From positions 24,763,851 to 24,827,850 of the forward strand of contig NC_079877.1 of assembly GCF_029227915.1 (NCBI RefSeq): DNA of 64,000 nucleotides, written 5' to 3'. The notes below the pieces were generated by a model. It did no database searches, was not told where the DNA came from, and saw only the letters and a list, made by a program, of their open reading frames with translations. The stretch is from Hydractinia symbiolongicarpus. Its lineage: Eukaryota; Cnidaria; Hydrozoa; Anthoathecata; Hydractiniidae. Both the position numbers and the translations under genes were made by a program. Each line of letters begins with the position of its first letter. The first letter of the stretch is position 1. Shown piece after piece: positions 11,763-26,400 of this stretch.

Positions 11763-14700
11763 ATTATAATTGTTTAAAGCTACACTGATTAAAACAGCTA
11801 GCTGCAAACACAGTCGTTGTCCAAACCACGTGTAAAATTGTATTTATTAAAACATCTTCTACCAATGGCTTTTATACAGATCTTTGATATGAAAATTTTG
11901 TAATATAAACATGTTAAATAAATCAGTTAATGAATGTCCAACATATCTCAAACAATCCTGCTAAATACAACTCTGTTGTTTGCTGTAATTGTTAAAAAGC
12001 AATAGGCACTTTTATTTTGTAAGGTACACTCTAACTGGGCAAACCAGGCTAATGTTTAATAAAGGGCTTTTGAGCAAAATGTAGCCTTCAGCGAAAAAAT
12101 ACTTACTAGTAAACAATCTGCCTTGACAGTCATTTCATCTGGTACACTTTGTGCCCATTACTCCAAAAACTCATGATATAGGCAAGTATTAAAAGCATTT
12201 TTGTTGTTTTGCGTAGCCAATTGAAAGGACTGCTCATTGTTTAACTCACCGTGGGGGGAATATGGCAGTGCGTAGGTGTTGCGAATATATGTGAAGTTAA
12301 CTAAAAGTATCGGGAAGCTCTTTAGCGAGTAGATGACAAAGTGACTGCAACGAGACCATGGGTCGTGTATTTCAAAACGACGGTAATCTTTTTAATAATA
12401 GCAGTATTCTATATTCAAAAGATTTGCGCGGCAACTTTATATCTGTAAATAACCGCAAAACCCGATATTTACGAGCTTTGTTTTGGTTACATACAGCAAT
12501 CACGGCAGAACCTGAAGAAAACAGGAACATGCTACGAAGGCCATATTGGTTTGGAATTGATGGTGTCAGGCCAGGTTTGTTTTGTAGGTCCATTTGACAT
12601 TTTTCTCTTCCATATACTTTGTATCTATAGGAGTAGTTATTTTATGTATGTTTTACATGTTGAGATGAACATATCATCACGTTTTCTGGCCATGTTTAAA
12701 TCTTAAACAATCTTATTAAGATTTATGGCTACGAACATAAATTTTCAGCAGCATTCTGCTAAAGCCAGCAAGCTATAATGCTATCTTTATATATTTCTAT
12801 CCTTCTAGAGTTTTTATTCAGTGTGATATAATATTAGTTATTTTCATTTTGGGGTTGTGGCTATCTAGCTAACTCTTAAACCAACATTGGCAATAAAATT
12901 AAAGTAGCTAGCTAAACATAATTTGGCTATAGCTACCACAAAATTTTTAATCACATTCCTATGCAAATGAAGTTAGGTAGCTTTTACCTTTTATTACTGC
13001 CATGAAAACTTATTCTGGAAAATAAAATTGCTGAGTAATTTTTTAGCTTGACGGTGTAACGACGAGGTGTTTCCTGTTTCTTTATTTAAACCGAAGTTGC
13101 TATAAAGTGTTTTTTGGAAAAAGGTATTACGCCTATATACATGTGTAGCACCGTTTACTTGTACTAACCGCTCAGCCTGTTGTTAACGATAGATTGTTTC
13201 CTGTTTTTTTAAAAAGGGTATGAAGCCTATGTGGATATACAACACGGTATAGTGAGAGCTTAGCACAATGCTAACAACATAGTATATCGTTGTTATGTAA
13301 ACCAAAGTTGCAATACACTTTTTTTTAAGAGTATTAGGCCTAAGCGCATGTGCGACACGGTTTTTTTTAAGAACCTCCGTTTCTTGTTTGGTCGCAGCTA
13401 AATTTCGGAATAGTTTCGGTTTCACGCCAGAACCGGATAAACAACGGAAACATGCTGCGGAGATCATTTTAGTTTGGAAAGTGATGGTTTATTCCCATTC
13501 TTTTGAGTTTTTATTCAGTTTGGTATATCAATATTTACTTTTTTGTTTGGGTGGTGGCTATCTAGCTAGCTCTTGAGATACATTTGGCTCAAAAGTGAAA
13601 GTAGCCAAATGCAGTTTTTAGTTAGCTACAACAAATTTCTTTTTTAATAATTTTTATGATGCTAAATATAGTTAGGTAACTACACATTTTATTATTGTCA
13701 TGAAAACCTAATCCGCAAAGTAATTTTTTTTTTAGCTAGACAGAGTAACGATGGGCTGTTTCCTGTGCTTTTATTCAAACCGTTGTGATCAAGTTTTTTT
13801 TGAAAAATGGTATTACGCCATTACTAATGTGTGGCATTATTTACTTGTAATAAACGTTCAACCCGGTGTTAACAACAGGTTGTTTTTGTGTTTTTTATTT
13901 AAATTGAAGTTTTAATAAGTTTTTTTGTGAAAAGGCTATTACACCTATACGCATGTGTGGCACGAGGCACGATTTACCTGTACTTAGCGCTCAGTCTGGT
14001 GTCACGATTAATTGGTTACCCCTTACTAAAACATATTTTGCAAAATAAAATAATATTGACTAATTGTTTTTGCTATGACGGGGTAGCAACGGTTTTTAAA
14101 CTTTGCTAAAGTTGCTGTAAAGTTGTATTTTAAAAATGTATTTTTGCACCCAAACACTATTATGTTGTGTTCGCCTTACTCGATTTGCAACATACTGCGT
14201 ACCTGTACTAAAGCGTTCAACCTGATTGTGTGGCACAGTTTACGGCTCTTATTAAGCGCATCACAGAGTGTTCAACGCTGGGTCACACAGTTACTTGTAG
14301 ATTAAACCGGTGTTTCGAGTCTGGGTTCCCCGACTAGTCTAGCCGTATTCCGTCTGTCTGTTTGTACGCAATAAAAGTCGTCGTCAGGAAATGGCGCGCC
14401 ATTTTAAAATTTATTGTTATTATCCTTTGCGTGGTTCTACAAAAGTTTAATTTAAAATGTTTTTTTATAAATACGTTATGGGTAATTAACTTTCATTGTT
14501 CCCTCGATGCAGTTTCTTTGTTATAAATTTGTGCACGGACAAAGTTACATACAACACATACTGCGTTGTCTGTTTCATTAAAAATGGTTTAAGTATTCGC
14601 GCCTTTTAAAAGAAATTAACAAAAACAAACTTATGATGAGAAGAACAGTAACTTTTAGGAAGTTTTTGTAAGTCGATTATTTGTTTGTTGATTATGTTAT

Positions 14701-17350
14701 TCTTGCCTTCCGATTAAGATTATTAAAACGAATTATAATGAAAAAAAGAGAACTTAACACTTGCTCAATATAAATTCAATAATATTCCTTGGTGAATTTT
14801 ATTTAATCTTACCATTTAATTTCTTATAAGACTACCAAAGCTGGATGTGCTTCTTTTCTAATAGCTTTGTATTTGTTTTTTTACATGTTTTTTTTATGTT
14901 AAGATAGCTACTCACACCTTTCACTGTAATATAAACTTTAGCAAAAATCTAAAGTCTATTGATTTGATGAGACAAAAGTTTCAATATTTTGTAAAGGCAG
15001 GCCTTAGAATGTGTTTTTACTAAAATTGACATTTTCTACGAAAAACTATTCGATGAAATAAAATTGCTAAGTGATAGTTTTAGCTTGAAGGGATAATAAC
15101 GGACTGTTTCCTGAGTTTTTATTTAAACCAACGCTGCAATAATTACTTTAAAAAAATATTATTGCGCCTATAGAGCGCCCTGATATAAGTACCCAACACA
15201 CTGGTTTATCTGTGCTATAGTCTCATCCCAGAAATACGATTAAATTTTAAATTTATACAGAAACTTACTTTGCAAATGCAAATTAAGAAACGGCTGACAA
15301 GATCACAGCAGGCTGTAAGCTATTTTTCTGTTTTAGCTATAATTGCGAGAAAGTATTTTTTTAAAAATATATTACTCCCGAAACGCAACGCTGTGTGCGT
15401 TTCCCTGGTTTTGCGAAATACTGTATACCTTTCCTACAGCGGTCCACCCGGATGTACAACCTAGTCTACTTGCACTTAAGCGCTTAACCTGATATTCAAC
15501 GATCACTGGTGCCCAGGGTTTCGACGCCAGGCCTCCGTGCTCTTTATCGATAGCCGTATTTTGTCTGTTTATGCGCCAGAAAAATATTTCGCTATATTTG
15601 TCTTTTGCATGTTTTTACAAAAAGCTTTGCATAATTTAAAATTTCTTAATACAAAAGTCGTGGGCTTTTATTGCTACCGCAATGCAGTTTCTTAGTTTTA
15701 AAAACGTGGACGGACGTGCAATTGACATTGTGTTGTCTATTTCGTAAAAAAAAGCTTTAATTTTTTGCGTCTGTTAAATAAAATCAACAAAAACTAACTT
15801 ACGAAGAGAAGAACAATAAATTTTAAGATGTGAGATTTTTGTTTGCGGACTAATTTATGCTACATCTTTACTGTAATATAAACTTTAGCAAAGGTGTAAG
15901 GTGTATTAGTTCAATGAGACAAGTCTCATTAACAAGTCTCATCAATAATTTTATGTTCGTTTTTTATTAAAAAAATCGTGAAGAAAATCAATAAAAAATG
16001 ATACCGCTTGGTCGCACATTTTAAAGGCGCATATTAAAAGGGTTAACTCTGCCAGGGTCAGGCATTGCCACCACCTAATTTGAATAGGCGTGCTTTCGCT
16101 AATAAATGACAGTTTCGCTAGGTTAACTAAAAATAGCGATTAAAGCCATTAAAAAAGACAACGATAAAAAGGAAAACTTTATTCGTGAAAATATTTCCAT
16201 TACTGTTTCCCAGGGCCATCAGCGTAAAAACGTTAATAAAAAATTGTTATTTCCGTACAAAAATGTGACGAGACATAAGGGCGTACGTTCATTACTGATG
16301 CGCAGTTAATATAATTGTACAATTACCACAAAATAAACGACGAAAAGTATACATAAACATATTTTAAAACATCATTGAGCATTTAAACTTAGTTATTTTT
16401 CAACGGACAGTTTCATCTTCAGAAATTGCAGACAAACTGTCTGAAAAATAACGAAATTTTACAATAATTTCGCAACACGATGCTTAGTTAATAGATTGCA
16501 ATACTTTATAATAAAAACTTTTGACAAATTGACAAGCAGAAAATAAATAAATTAAGTTTATTAAATATAAAATTAATAAAATTTATATTTAATATTCACT
16601 TTTGCTGATTCTAAGTGTACACGGCAATGCATGTTAAAACGCTTTCTTTTATTAATCCGTGGTGATGGCACTGCTCATAGATATGATGCTTTCCATAAAC
16701 GCGTTTAGGTGAAGACGTGAAAAGCTACAATACATCTAAAATGCACAACATGTCTACCAAATAAATACTAGTTTTATACATCAATATAAAAACATGCAAA
16801 AAGCATTTAGTCAAAAAATAACTCTAAAAAAATAAAAATTCCCTTCATAGTTGGAAAACGAATATATATAAACGAATATATTGTTATATACTTTTATAAG
16901 TTGAATTAAAATAAATAGTAGAATTATTACGTTGCCACAAAATAATTTCTTACGCATTTATAAAATTGTAATGTTAATTCAGGACCAGATATAGAGGTTA
17001 CCTAATAAGGGATTTAGAACCCTTCTGAATTAACTGAACCCTTTAATAAAGTGTTTAACAATGCTTTTTCCCTCGAAAAAAGTTCCCACAGCGTATAAAT
17101 TAATTAGGTACTGAAATAATAATATGTATATCGATTTTTAAATTTTTTAGTAAGACCTCATTTAGTTTTCTTCTATATAAGGTAAATTCAAACTAAATTA
17201 TTAAAAAAAAAAAACACATCTCTAAACTACATATTCAGCATAAGTGAATCTCTGTCAAATTGTCCTAAATGTGAATGATACTGATATCGAGAATTCGAAA
17301 ATGTCCGTCTAGCTACTTGATGCTGACATTAAGAGTTCGAATATGTCCAT
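11763..17350. other. Intergenic region between convergent genes A and B
   Basis: Contains the 3' ends of genes A and B and a block of old repeats (12470-15900, listed separately). The open frames here are short and unsupported. The part from 16000 to 17350 is AT-rich single-copy-looking sequence with no gene. Confidence 0.6.
12470..15900. repeat. Diverged repeat block
   Basis: Several segments recur in imperfect form. The stretch at 12500-12570 resembles 13425-13490 (shared words CAGAACC, ACATGCT, TTTGGAA), and 12800-12880 resembles 13495-13575 (shared GAGTTTTTATTCAGT and GTGGCTATCTAGCTA). The stretch 13040-13200 resembles 13740-13990 and 15090-15180 (shared TGTTTCCTG, TATTTAAACC, ATTACGCC). 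The stretch 14390-14690 resembles 15570-15850 (shared ATGCAGTTTCTT, GTTGTCT, GAGAAGAACA). It looks like two or more decayed copies of a larger unit, possibly a degraded transposable element. No protein was recognised. Confidence 0.55.
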
Positions 17351-17493
17351 CTAGCTACTTATACCAGCTGTACCGGATTTGGCTGTTTTGGCAACATAAA
17401 TAATAATGGAGGTGATCAATATAACAGCACCAACTGAAGCGATGACGATAGTTGCTACGACTGCATCTGTTAACTCATCGTCGTCATCTTCAT
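17351..17493 (-). CDS. Gene B membrane exon with minimal tail
   Basis: Acidic stalk DEDDDDELT, then a hydrophobic helix including [18 protein letters not shown], then only about 14 residues ([13 protein letters not shown]) before TAG at 17351-17353. The cytoplasmic part carries no tyrosine and no recognised motif. If the gene signals, it must do so through a partner. The acceptor is at 17494-17495. Confidence 0.8.
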
Positions 17494-20400
17494 CTGTAAA
17501 ATATGTAAGTTAATAAATTATTCAGTCGTAAATTTTTGCATCTAGTTTCTTTAAATTTGCATTAAAAATCGTTCAATAAAAAAGAAATTTAAGGAAAATG
17601 ATAATTCATAAAACATTCGAAGTGCACTTAAAAACTATACTTGAGACATTTATCTATATCCGTATACATCCTTTTGTCACACAAGATGGTACCGCAAGTA
17701 GGGAGAAACACGCAATGTGGTATAAAACGGACGCATGAACCCGCGGAATTTTCCACGGATTTATCCGTCATACCAGTTCTGTAAAATTTTCTGGCACGTT
17801 AAGTTAACTCAAAACGTTTTCTTGAACTGACAATATGCGAAATGTTAAACTTTACTAACCTTGACGTTGCACTAGCGTAACTGTTTCTTTATAGTTGATC
17901 GACTCTACTGCTTGTGCACCTAATGCAGCAACTCTAATGTCGTAAGCGTTTCCTGGACTTAGACCAGTAATCACATGACTTGTTCCATTCACAATTACTG
18001 AGCTGCAATTGTTCGGTACACTTGCTAAACAATGGGTTACTTTATATTTCATATTCTTTGTAGGAATTCCTACAGTCTGTTTCGAGTGCTTCCACTTAAT
18101 GTCAATTGCGGTGCCACTATTATGCGATGTCGCTTTAACGTCGACTGGTGGAGACGGACGTTCTAAATATTCCACAAGTAAGATAATTACAAAAGAATTG
18201 GTTGAAACATTGTGACATCAGTGATACAACTCTACAAAGTTTTTTAATGACCCCTTTGTTAAATGAAAGACTAAAAAAATTAGCTAAAAATTATTTAAAT
18301 GATACATTAATGAATCTATGTGCAATTAATATCCAGCAACAATGGGTCCTTAAACTGTTAGGTCGATGTTTATTCGGTGTGTGAGACAAATGATCTGACA
18401 ACAATAATAAGAAGAAATAAGAAGATACTTACTTATGACGGCGCTTGTGTTAAACATACCAAATAGGCTTCCACCAACTAAACCATTCACCCCAATTGAT
18501 GTCAAAGTATAGGAATATGTACTGTTTTTATTCAGACTTCCAATTTGGTAAGCAAAACTACGAATGCTCGAGAAGGTTCTGCATTGAGACGTAGCTGTGC
18601 ATATATGTAATTGGTAAGAAATTTGGTCAAGGGAACTAACACCTAGCTTCTTTGGTTGCTGCCAAGTAAAGGAAACATTTGTTGTTTCCCATCCAGGTAC
18701 GGCTTTCACTCTTAAGTTTCTCGGTGCAGAAGGTGCATCTAGAAAAAAATAACTTTATCATATAGGACATGAATAATTAGTATCTTCCCAACACAATTAT
18801 TATTGTTGATATATTATTTTTAATTTCATTTTCACTCTTGGTACTCAACAGCACATGAAACTAAAGAACAAAAAATTCGCTGAGTAAAACAACTCTAATT
18901 GTCCACGATCAAAAACAAAGAAAAACTACCAACCTCTCGTATTAGTTCTTCCGTACACAATTTGTGACCAAGGACTGCTTCCCGATGGATTATTTACTCG
19001 AACCCTGAAAGAGTACGTGGTGTCCGCTGTCAAGTTCACAAACTGCACACTGAAAGGCGGCAGGACAGCAACCAATGACGGATGTGGAACGTTAATTACC
19101 ACGCTGGTGTTCAAATTTTCGACGTCGTAGCTTACTACTCGATGTTGTTGTTGCGCAACGCCTTCCCACTGAACAGTGATCGAGTAGGCGTCGGTTTTGT
19201 TAATTCTCAACGTCTGGATAGCTGGCGGAGGCACTAGAAACAACGAGAAGAATTGAAATGTTTGGAAAGAACGAAAACACCAAACTCTTTTAAAACTTAA
19301 GAAAAATATGTTGAATAGGTGTTGTCACAGAAACAGCCGTCAACGTTGATATAACCTTACACGGTGGGCCTAACCACCTTGAGCAAGAGGACCCTTTTGC
19401 CCTGACAAAGTCGTTTGAATATTTTTCTGACGATTGTTTCTAGAACTTCATTCGTAGCAGCAATATACTTCGAGACTTACCACATCCTGCTTCAGCTTTC
19501 TCGTCACTGCCGTCTGAACAGTCTAAAAGTCCGTTGCACTTCATGTTGTTAGACACGCATTGCGGAGAAGCTGTACACGTAAAATGCGTCGGTCTGCATG
19601 TGTCTGTGAGGAGAAACAACAAAATGCAATAGAAAAGTAAAAAAAAGTAATTACAATGAAACTTATGGTCGTAGCAAACAAGAGCAGAAGATTTATGTTA
19701 AGCTAAAGTGGCTTTTATGCGTACCTCTACTTGCAGTTTGGAAGAAGCCGTCTCTCTTTTCCGACCCGGCCAAGCCCTCCTCATTGTAAACCGTGAGCTC
19801 GTAATCATAGAACATTCGGGGCGCAAATTCTGACAGTGTGATGCTCGTCATCATCAGCCGTTGGCTTTCCTTGCAATTCTGCGTTCCAAATAAGCAGTAT
19901 TTGAAAGAATACGACAACTTGCTGACGTCGTTGTGATTGAGTAGTGTTGGTGGTGTCCAAGAGAATGTTACAGTTGTGCTTTCTGCGTACAGCACCGGTG
20001 AACGAGTGATTTCGCCAGGTATTCCAGGTAAACCCGCAGCTACGTCTGAAAGAGAATTGCATTTAAAAGGAAGGCACGCTTGTGATAAAACTATGACTTC
20101 TTTTTTAAAAAAATGTTATGGAAATTAGATTTTATCGAAGTCCCTACTTTAATTGGCGCATGTTGAATAAGTTTTTTTAATAAATCTAGACTAACCTTTC
20201 TTAGCGGTAGTTCCGTACACCATTTGTGACCAAGGACTGCTTCCCGATGGATTATTTACTCGAACCCTGAAAGAGTACGTGGTGTCCGCTGTCAAGTTCA
20301 CAAACTGCACACTGAAAGGCGGCAGAACAGCAACCAATGACGGATGTGGAACGTTAATTACCACGCTGGTGTTCAAATTTTCGACGTCGTAGCTTACTAC

Positions 20401-23400
20401 TCGATGTTGTTGTTGCGCAACGCCTTCCCACTGAACAGTGATCGAGTAGGCGTCGGTTTTGTTAATTCTCAACGTCTGGATAGCTGGCGGAGGCACTAGA
20501 AACAACGAGAAGAATTGAAATGTTTGGAAAGAACGAAAACACCTAACTCTTTTAAAACTTAAGAAAAATATGTTGAATAGGTGTTGTCACAGAAACAGCC
20601 GTCAACGTTGATATAACCTTACACGGTGGGCCTAACCACCTTGAGCAAGAGGACCCTTTTGCCCTGACAAAGTCGTTTGAATATTTTTCTGACGATTGTT
20701 TCTAGAACTTCATTCGTAGCAGCAATATACTTCGAGACTTACCACATCCTGCTTCAGCTTTCTCGTCACTGCCGTCTGAACAGTCTAAAAGTCCGTTGCA
20801 CTTCATGTTGTTAGACACGCATTGCGGAGAAGCTGTACACGTAAAATGCGTCGGTCTGCATGTGTCTGTGAGGAGAAACAACAAAATGCATTAGAAAAGT
20901 AAAAAAAAGTAATTACAATGAAACTTATGGTCGTATTAAAAACAGGCAAACAAGAGCAGAAGATTTATGTTAAGCTAAAGTGGCTTTTATGCGTACCTCT
21001 ACTTGCAGTTTGGAAGAAGCCGTCTCTCTTTTCCGACCCGGCCAAGCCCTCCTCATTGTAAACCGTGAGCTCGTAATCATAGAACATTCGGGGCACAAAT
21101 TCTGACAGTGTGATGCTCGTCATCATCAGCCGTTGGCTTTCCTTACAATTCTGCGTTCCAAATAAGCAGTATTTGAAAGAATACGACAACTTGCTGACGT
21201 CGTTGTGATTGAGTAGTGTTGGTGGTGTCCAAGAGAATGTTACAGTTGTGCTTTCTGCGTATAGCACCGGTGAACGAGTGATTTCGCCAGGTATTCCAGG
21301 TAAACCCGCAGCTACGTCTGAAAGAGAATTGCATTTAAAAGGAAGGCACGCTTGTGATAAAACTATGACTTCTTTTTTAAAAAAATGTTATGGAAATTAG
21401 ATTTTATCGAAGTCCCTACTTTAATTGGCGCATGTTGAATAAGTTTTTTTAATAAATCTAGACTAACCTTTCTTAGCGGTAGTTCCGTACACTATTTGTG
21501 ACCAAGGACTGCTTCCCGATGGATTATTTGCTCGAACCCTGAAAGAGTACGTGGTGTCCGCTGTCAAGTTCACAAACTGCACACTGAAAGGCGGCAGGAC
21601 AGCAACCAATGACGGATGTGGAACGTTAATTACGACGCCGGTGTTCAAATTTTCGACGTCGTAGCTTACTACTCGATGTTGTTGTTGTGCAACGCCTTCC
21701 CACTGAACAGTGATCGAGTAGGCGTCGGTTTTGTTAATTCTCAACGTCTGGATAGCTGGCGGAGGCACTAGAAACAACGAGAAGAATTGAAATGTTTGGA
21801 AAGAACGAAAACACCAAACTCTTTTAAAACTTAAGAAAAATATGTTGAATAGGTGTTGTCACAGAAACAGCCGTCAACGTTGATATAACCTTACACGGTG
21901 GGCCTAACCACCTTGAGCAAGAGGACCCTTTTGCCCTGACAAAGTCGTTTGAATATTTTTCTGACAATTGTTTCTAGAACTTCATTCGTAGCAGCAATAT
22001 ACTTCGAGACTTACCACATCCTGCTTCAGCTTTCTCGTCACTGCCGTCTGAACAGTCTAAAAGTCCGTTGCACTTCATGTTGTTAGACACGCATTGCGGA
22101 GAAGCTGTACACGTGAAATGCGTCGGTCTGCATGTGTCTGTGAGGAGAAACAACAAAATGCATTAGAAAAGTAAAAAAAAGTAATTACAATGAAACTTAT
22201 GGTCGTATTAAAAACAGGCAAACAAGAGCAGAAGATTTATGTTAAGCTAAAGTGGCTTTTATGCGTACCTCTACTTGCAGTTTGGAAGAAGCCGTCTCTC
22301 TTTTCCGACCCGGCCAAGCCCTCCTCATTGTAAACCGTGAGCTCGTAATCATAGAACATTCGGGGCACAAATTCTGACAGTGTGATGCTCGTCATCATCA
22401 GCCGTTGGCTTTCCTTGCAATTCTGCGTTCCAAATAAGCAGTATTTGAAAGAATACGACAACTTGCTGACGTCGTTGTGATTGAGTAGTGTTGGTGGTGT
22501 CCAAGAGAATGTTACAGTTGTGCTTTCTGCGTATAGCACCGGTGAACGAGTGATTTCGCCAGGTATTCCAGGTAAACCCGCAGCTACGTCTGAAAGAGAA
22601 TTGCATTTAAAAGGAAGACGTGCTTATGAAAAAACTTTTCTTCTGTATTAAAGAAAGGTTATGAACATTAGTTTTGGCAAGTTTTTACCTATAGTGATGC
22701 ATGTTAAATAAAAGTGCTTTTAGAAGGACAACTAAAAAAGCAAAGTCCTTGGCGGAAAATTTAAGTTTTTAAAGCAAAGTCTGCTTAAGTTAATTTTAAG
22801 AAAAGTCCTATTTCAGCTGCCGTGATACTAAATTGCATATTTCTGTTAAGAAAAGGAGATTATGTATACTGAATTTTAGGAAATCGACGTCATTCTTCGT
22901 GGGTGGTACGAGGCTGCAATAATTTCGTACAGAATTTGTAGACACATAGCCTTTTGTATTAAGCTTACCTCTAGGGTAGGAATGTTATGTTATAATCTTT
23001 CCTACGTGAATTTAAATTTATAAAATGTCTTATAGCTGCCCGACACCTAATTCACAAAAGCCAACAAGCACAGCTGTCTGTCTCGCAAAAATGAGCAATC
23101 AAGGATATTATCTTTGGTGAGTGAACGTATCTGTGCTTATAAGAACAAGAAAGAGTTCACTGATAATGATCGCGTAAACAAAAAGCAACAGAAGTAACCA
23201 AATAAACGCGGTAGGCATCACTACTGAAACGCAAAAGTTTTGTTAAAACAAAAGCGTTGAACTTCTTTTTCCCATTGTGATTATAAATGCTTGTTTCCAC
23301 TTGACTGTATTTTTCATAAAGAAGCATTTTTGTCAGTGTGCGGCACTTTGACAAGATTAGAGTTTATTTCATGTGCGTACATGCAAACAAGGACGCTCGT

Positions 23401-26400
23401 GAGCGTTTTGCGTTGTGGCGGAAAATTCCGTCAAATGAAAAGAGCCCTTAACAAAGACACCATCTGTAACCTAAACGCATTGCGGATGGTATATCTGCTT
23501 ATAAAAAATTTTCTCTAAAAATCTTTATATTTTATAAAACTTAATTTGCCAAGGAAACTACTGACATGAACTAAATTTACGATGACTTTTTATTGTTCGT
23601 TTGTTATGTTTCTTCTTACGTTATGGGAACATGTTGCTGTCGAAACCGATCAATGAGTTTTATGCCACCAAGATTCAATTGTTGTCTATATCACTTAAAA
23701 AGCCATTCCCGCTTTTGTTAAACATGAATTTTTTATTGTTTGTATATTTCTGCAAAACCTTTTTTTTTTCTTTTTTTGCAAGTTGTTAATTAATATTATT
23801 ATGTGTATTTCGTTTTAAATGCTATAAACACTCGTGCCTTTTCAAAACGAATTGCGAACCGAATGATATGATGAGAAGGACAATAATAGGAAATTTCTGT
23901 AAGTGCATATTTTGTTTCTGGTTTGTTTAAATTCTTAATGGAAATTAAGAATTCAATTCATAATAAAATCTACTTTCTTTTGTACTGTAATGCTTAAGTT
24001 GATATTTTCATAGGCCACATAACTATTCTGTACGATTTTATACATGCTGATAAAATAACTAACTCATGTCATAGCTAGAAAAACAAGTCACGTGATAAAA
24101 TAAAACAGCTTTGTGAGTACGAACGAGTAACGGGCAACACACGGGGAGATTAACTTTCATCGCAACAAAAAAGTGTTTTTTTTTAACTGAAAATTAAAAT
24201 TTTTTATGTTTAGGGATTTTTTATTGATTATTGCCTATAAGTGGATTTGCCACAGGCCATAAAGCCACTTTTACTTAACCCTATTAATATCCCTTATCTT
24301 TCCAATCCAACACTAATTTGGGTTGGTTGTCAGAAGACAAGGAATTAATTTTATAAGCAAGAAGTTGTGTGTTTTTGTTGCCATTTTGTCCTAAACATGA
24401 AATTTATGTATCATGGCTACACAAAACGCATTTCGAAAGCTGTAAAACAAAAACAAAACAAAAAAACACATTTGCTAGTTCTTTGAAAAAAAAAAAAACA
24501 CAACTTACGAAGTATATGTTTGACTGGAGTTGACCATGCACCAACTTGATCTCCAAAATCAATCATTCGGATTTTATATTCATACAACACTCCCGTTTTA
24601 ATACCATTGATTTCATGTTTACGTGCAAGAAAAACTGCATCAACAAATGTTCCAACGGTTGAAATTATTTTTTCTTTGTTCGTTGTGGTATCTTTGTATG
24701 AAATTTGGAACGTTTTTACATCTTTTCTATATTTAAAGTCGTCGCCGAAAGCCTGTAGTTTATCACTGGAGATTGGAGGTTCCCATTGCAGCACTACCTC
24801 ATCGTCTGATTGCTCGCTTACTGCCAAAGTATGTATAGCTGGTGGATTTCCTAAAACAAATTACCAAAAAAATAAAATAACACTTTTAAGATATCAGGAT
24901 AAAGAAAAGACAATTGTGTTGCCTATATCTTAGCGGTAAAAAAAAAGTCGGCAAAAAAAAAATAGTCGGAAAAAATGTAATTGAATTTATTCACTTTTAG
25001 CCGATTAAATTTTTGAATTTAGTCACTAATAAAGAAAAATTGCATAAAACTGATAAAAATGAGCAAAAAGGAAGAAAAACGGCAAAAAGACGGTCAGAAA
25101 AAAAGTTAGGTCGGAAAAAAATGTTGGCAAAAGTTTGGTCGGTTATAAAAAGGTCGGCAGAAAATATTAGTCAACTAGCCAAAATTTAGTCACTTTTTGC
25201 CGCCTTTCTTTTTACCTATAAGGTTCGGCTAAAGTTTTAATTCAGCTTTTTTGGCTTATTAAGTTACCTCACAGTGTATAACAATGAAAAAACAGAAAAA
25301 AAACAAGTAACAGCTTGCACATACCGGCTAGTATCAACTGAAATTCCACAGTACGAATGGCACCAAGATTACTAGCTGTAACTGTATATTCGCCCTCAGC
25401 AAGCTGATTTAAATTTCTTATATCTAACGCATAATGAAGGTTATTTGCAGGCCCTCTGTATTGAGTCACTGCAAAATTTGGATGTGTTGCAGGTCTGATA
25501 GGGACGCCATTATGTCTCCATGTCACATGTAGAGATGAACCAATTGGAGCCCTTGCAGAAATCCTCACGAACAATTGCCCATTGTAGATTATTCTATTTG
25601 AAGGAGCTAGTTGAAAGTTTTCTTCCATCCCTGGCAAAAAACAATAAAACAATGCAGACATAGCTAAAGTTAAATATGAACTGCAAGTAAATCTAAAAAA
25701 ATATTTTATATACATTGTACGGTGAGTTGTGCTTCTTTACTTGTAGTTTTCCCAAGGCTGTTTGAAGCTTCGCATTTATATTTAGCTTCGCTATTTTCTG
25801 CACCATGAAGTGCATTTAAGATGATAAGCCTATTATCAGACATTGCGTATCTGTTATCTGTGGGCGAAATAACAATCCCGTTTTTAAACCATCTAAAAGT
25901 AGCTGCAGGATTTGCATCTACAACACAGCTCATATTGTATGTCTGTCCTTCACCTACACTAACATCACTGAGTTGCTTCGTTATCAGAGGAGCAATTTCC
26001 GTTGCTGTTTTAACTCTCAACTTTTGGCTCCATTCCCCAATTTGACCTTTGTTACTAGTGGCTCTCATCTGAACATCGTATTCTGTTCCTCGTTCTAAGT
26101 TGAAAAACTGATATTCTAAGATCTGCCGATTAAAACTTTCCGCATCTGTAAGTAGGAATGTATGTACTTCATTTGTTGATACTTTAGTGATATTGATGTC
26201 ATAATGAAGAAGATCATTTCTTAAGAAATCCCATGCCATGATAAATCCATTTAATCTGTGTTCTTTGACACGCATGCCCTGTGCTCCTTCTGGAGGTCCT
26301 AAAATGTTATGACAGTGAATAATTTTTGTGTATTGAAATGACACATTACTCACAAATAAACAAAAATAAAAAGGTAAACATGTAATGAAAGCAGGATGAA

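Larger units (their letters stand above)
18946..22635 (-). repeat. Three near-identical 1.26-1.27 kb tandem repeats
   Basis: The unit holds one FN3a, LDLa and FN3b exon and their introns. Equivalent exon borders recur at 1262 bp (copy 3 to copy 2) and 1272 bp (copy 2 to copy 1) spacing, and both intron and exon sequence differ only at scattered bases. Intron identity as high as exon identity points to very recent duplication or ongoing homogenisation rather than purifying selection. The third copy (highest coordinates) is cut off at its transcript 5' side. Confidence 0.95.

Noticed and set aside
19805-20062. Repeated minus-strand frames of 63-85 codons overlapping the gene B FN3a exons
   Set aside because: They are out-of-frame readings of the same exons, repeated only because the cassette is repeated.
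18946-22635. The three cassettes as three separate genes
   Set aside because: No start codon with signal peptide, membrane exon or poly(A) signal lies between them and all junctions are in phase.
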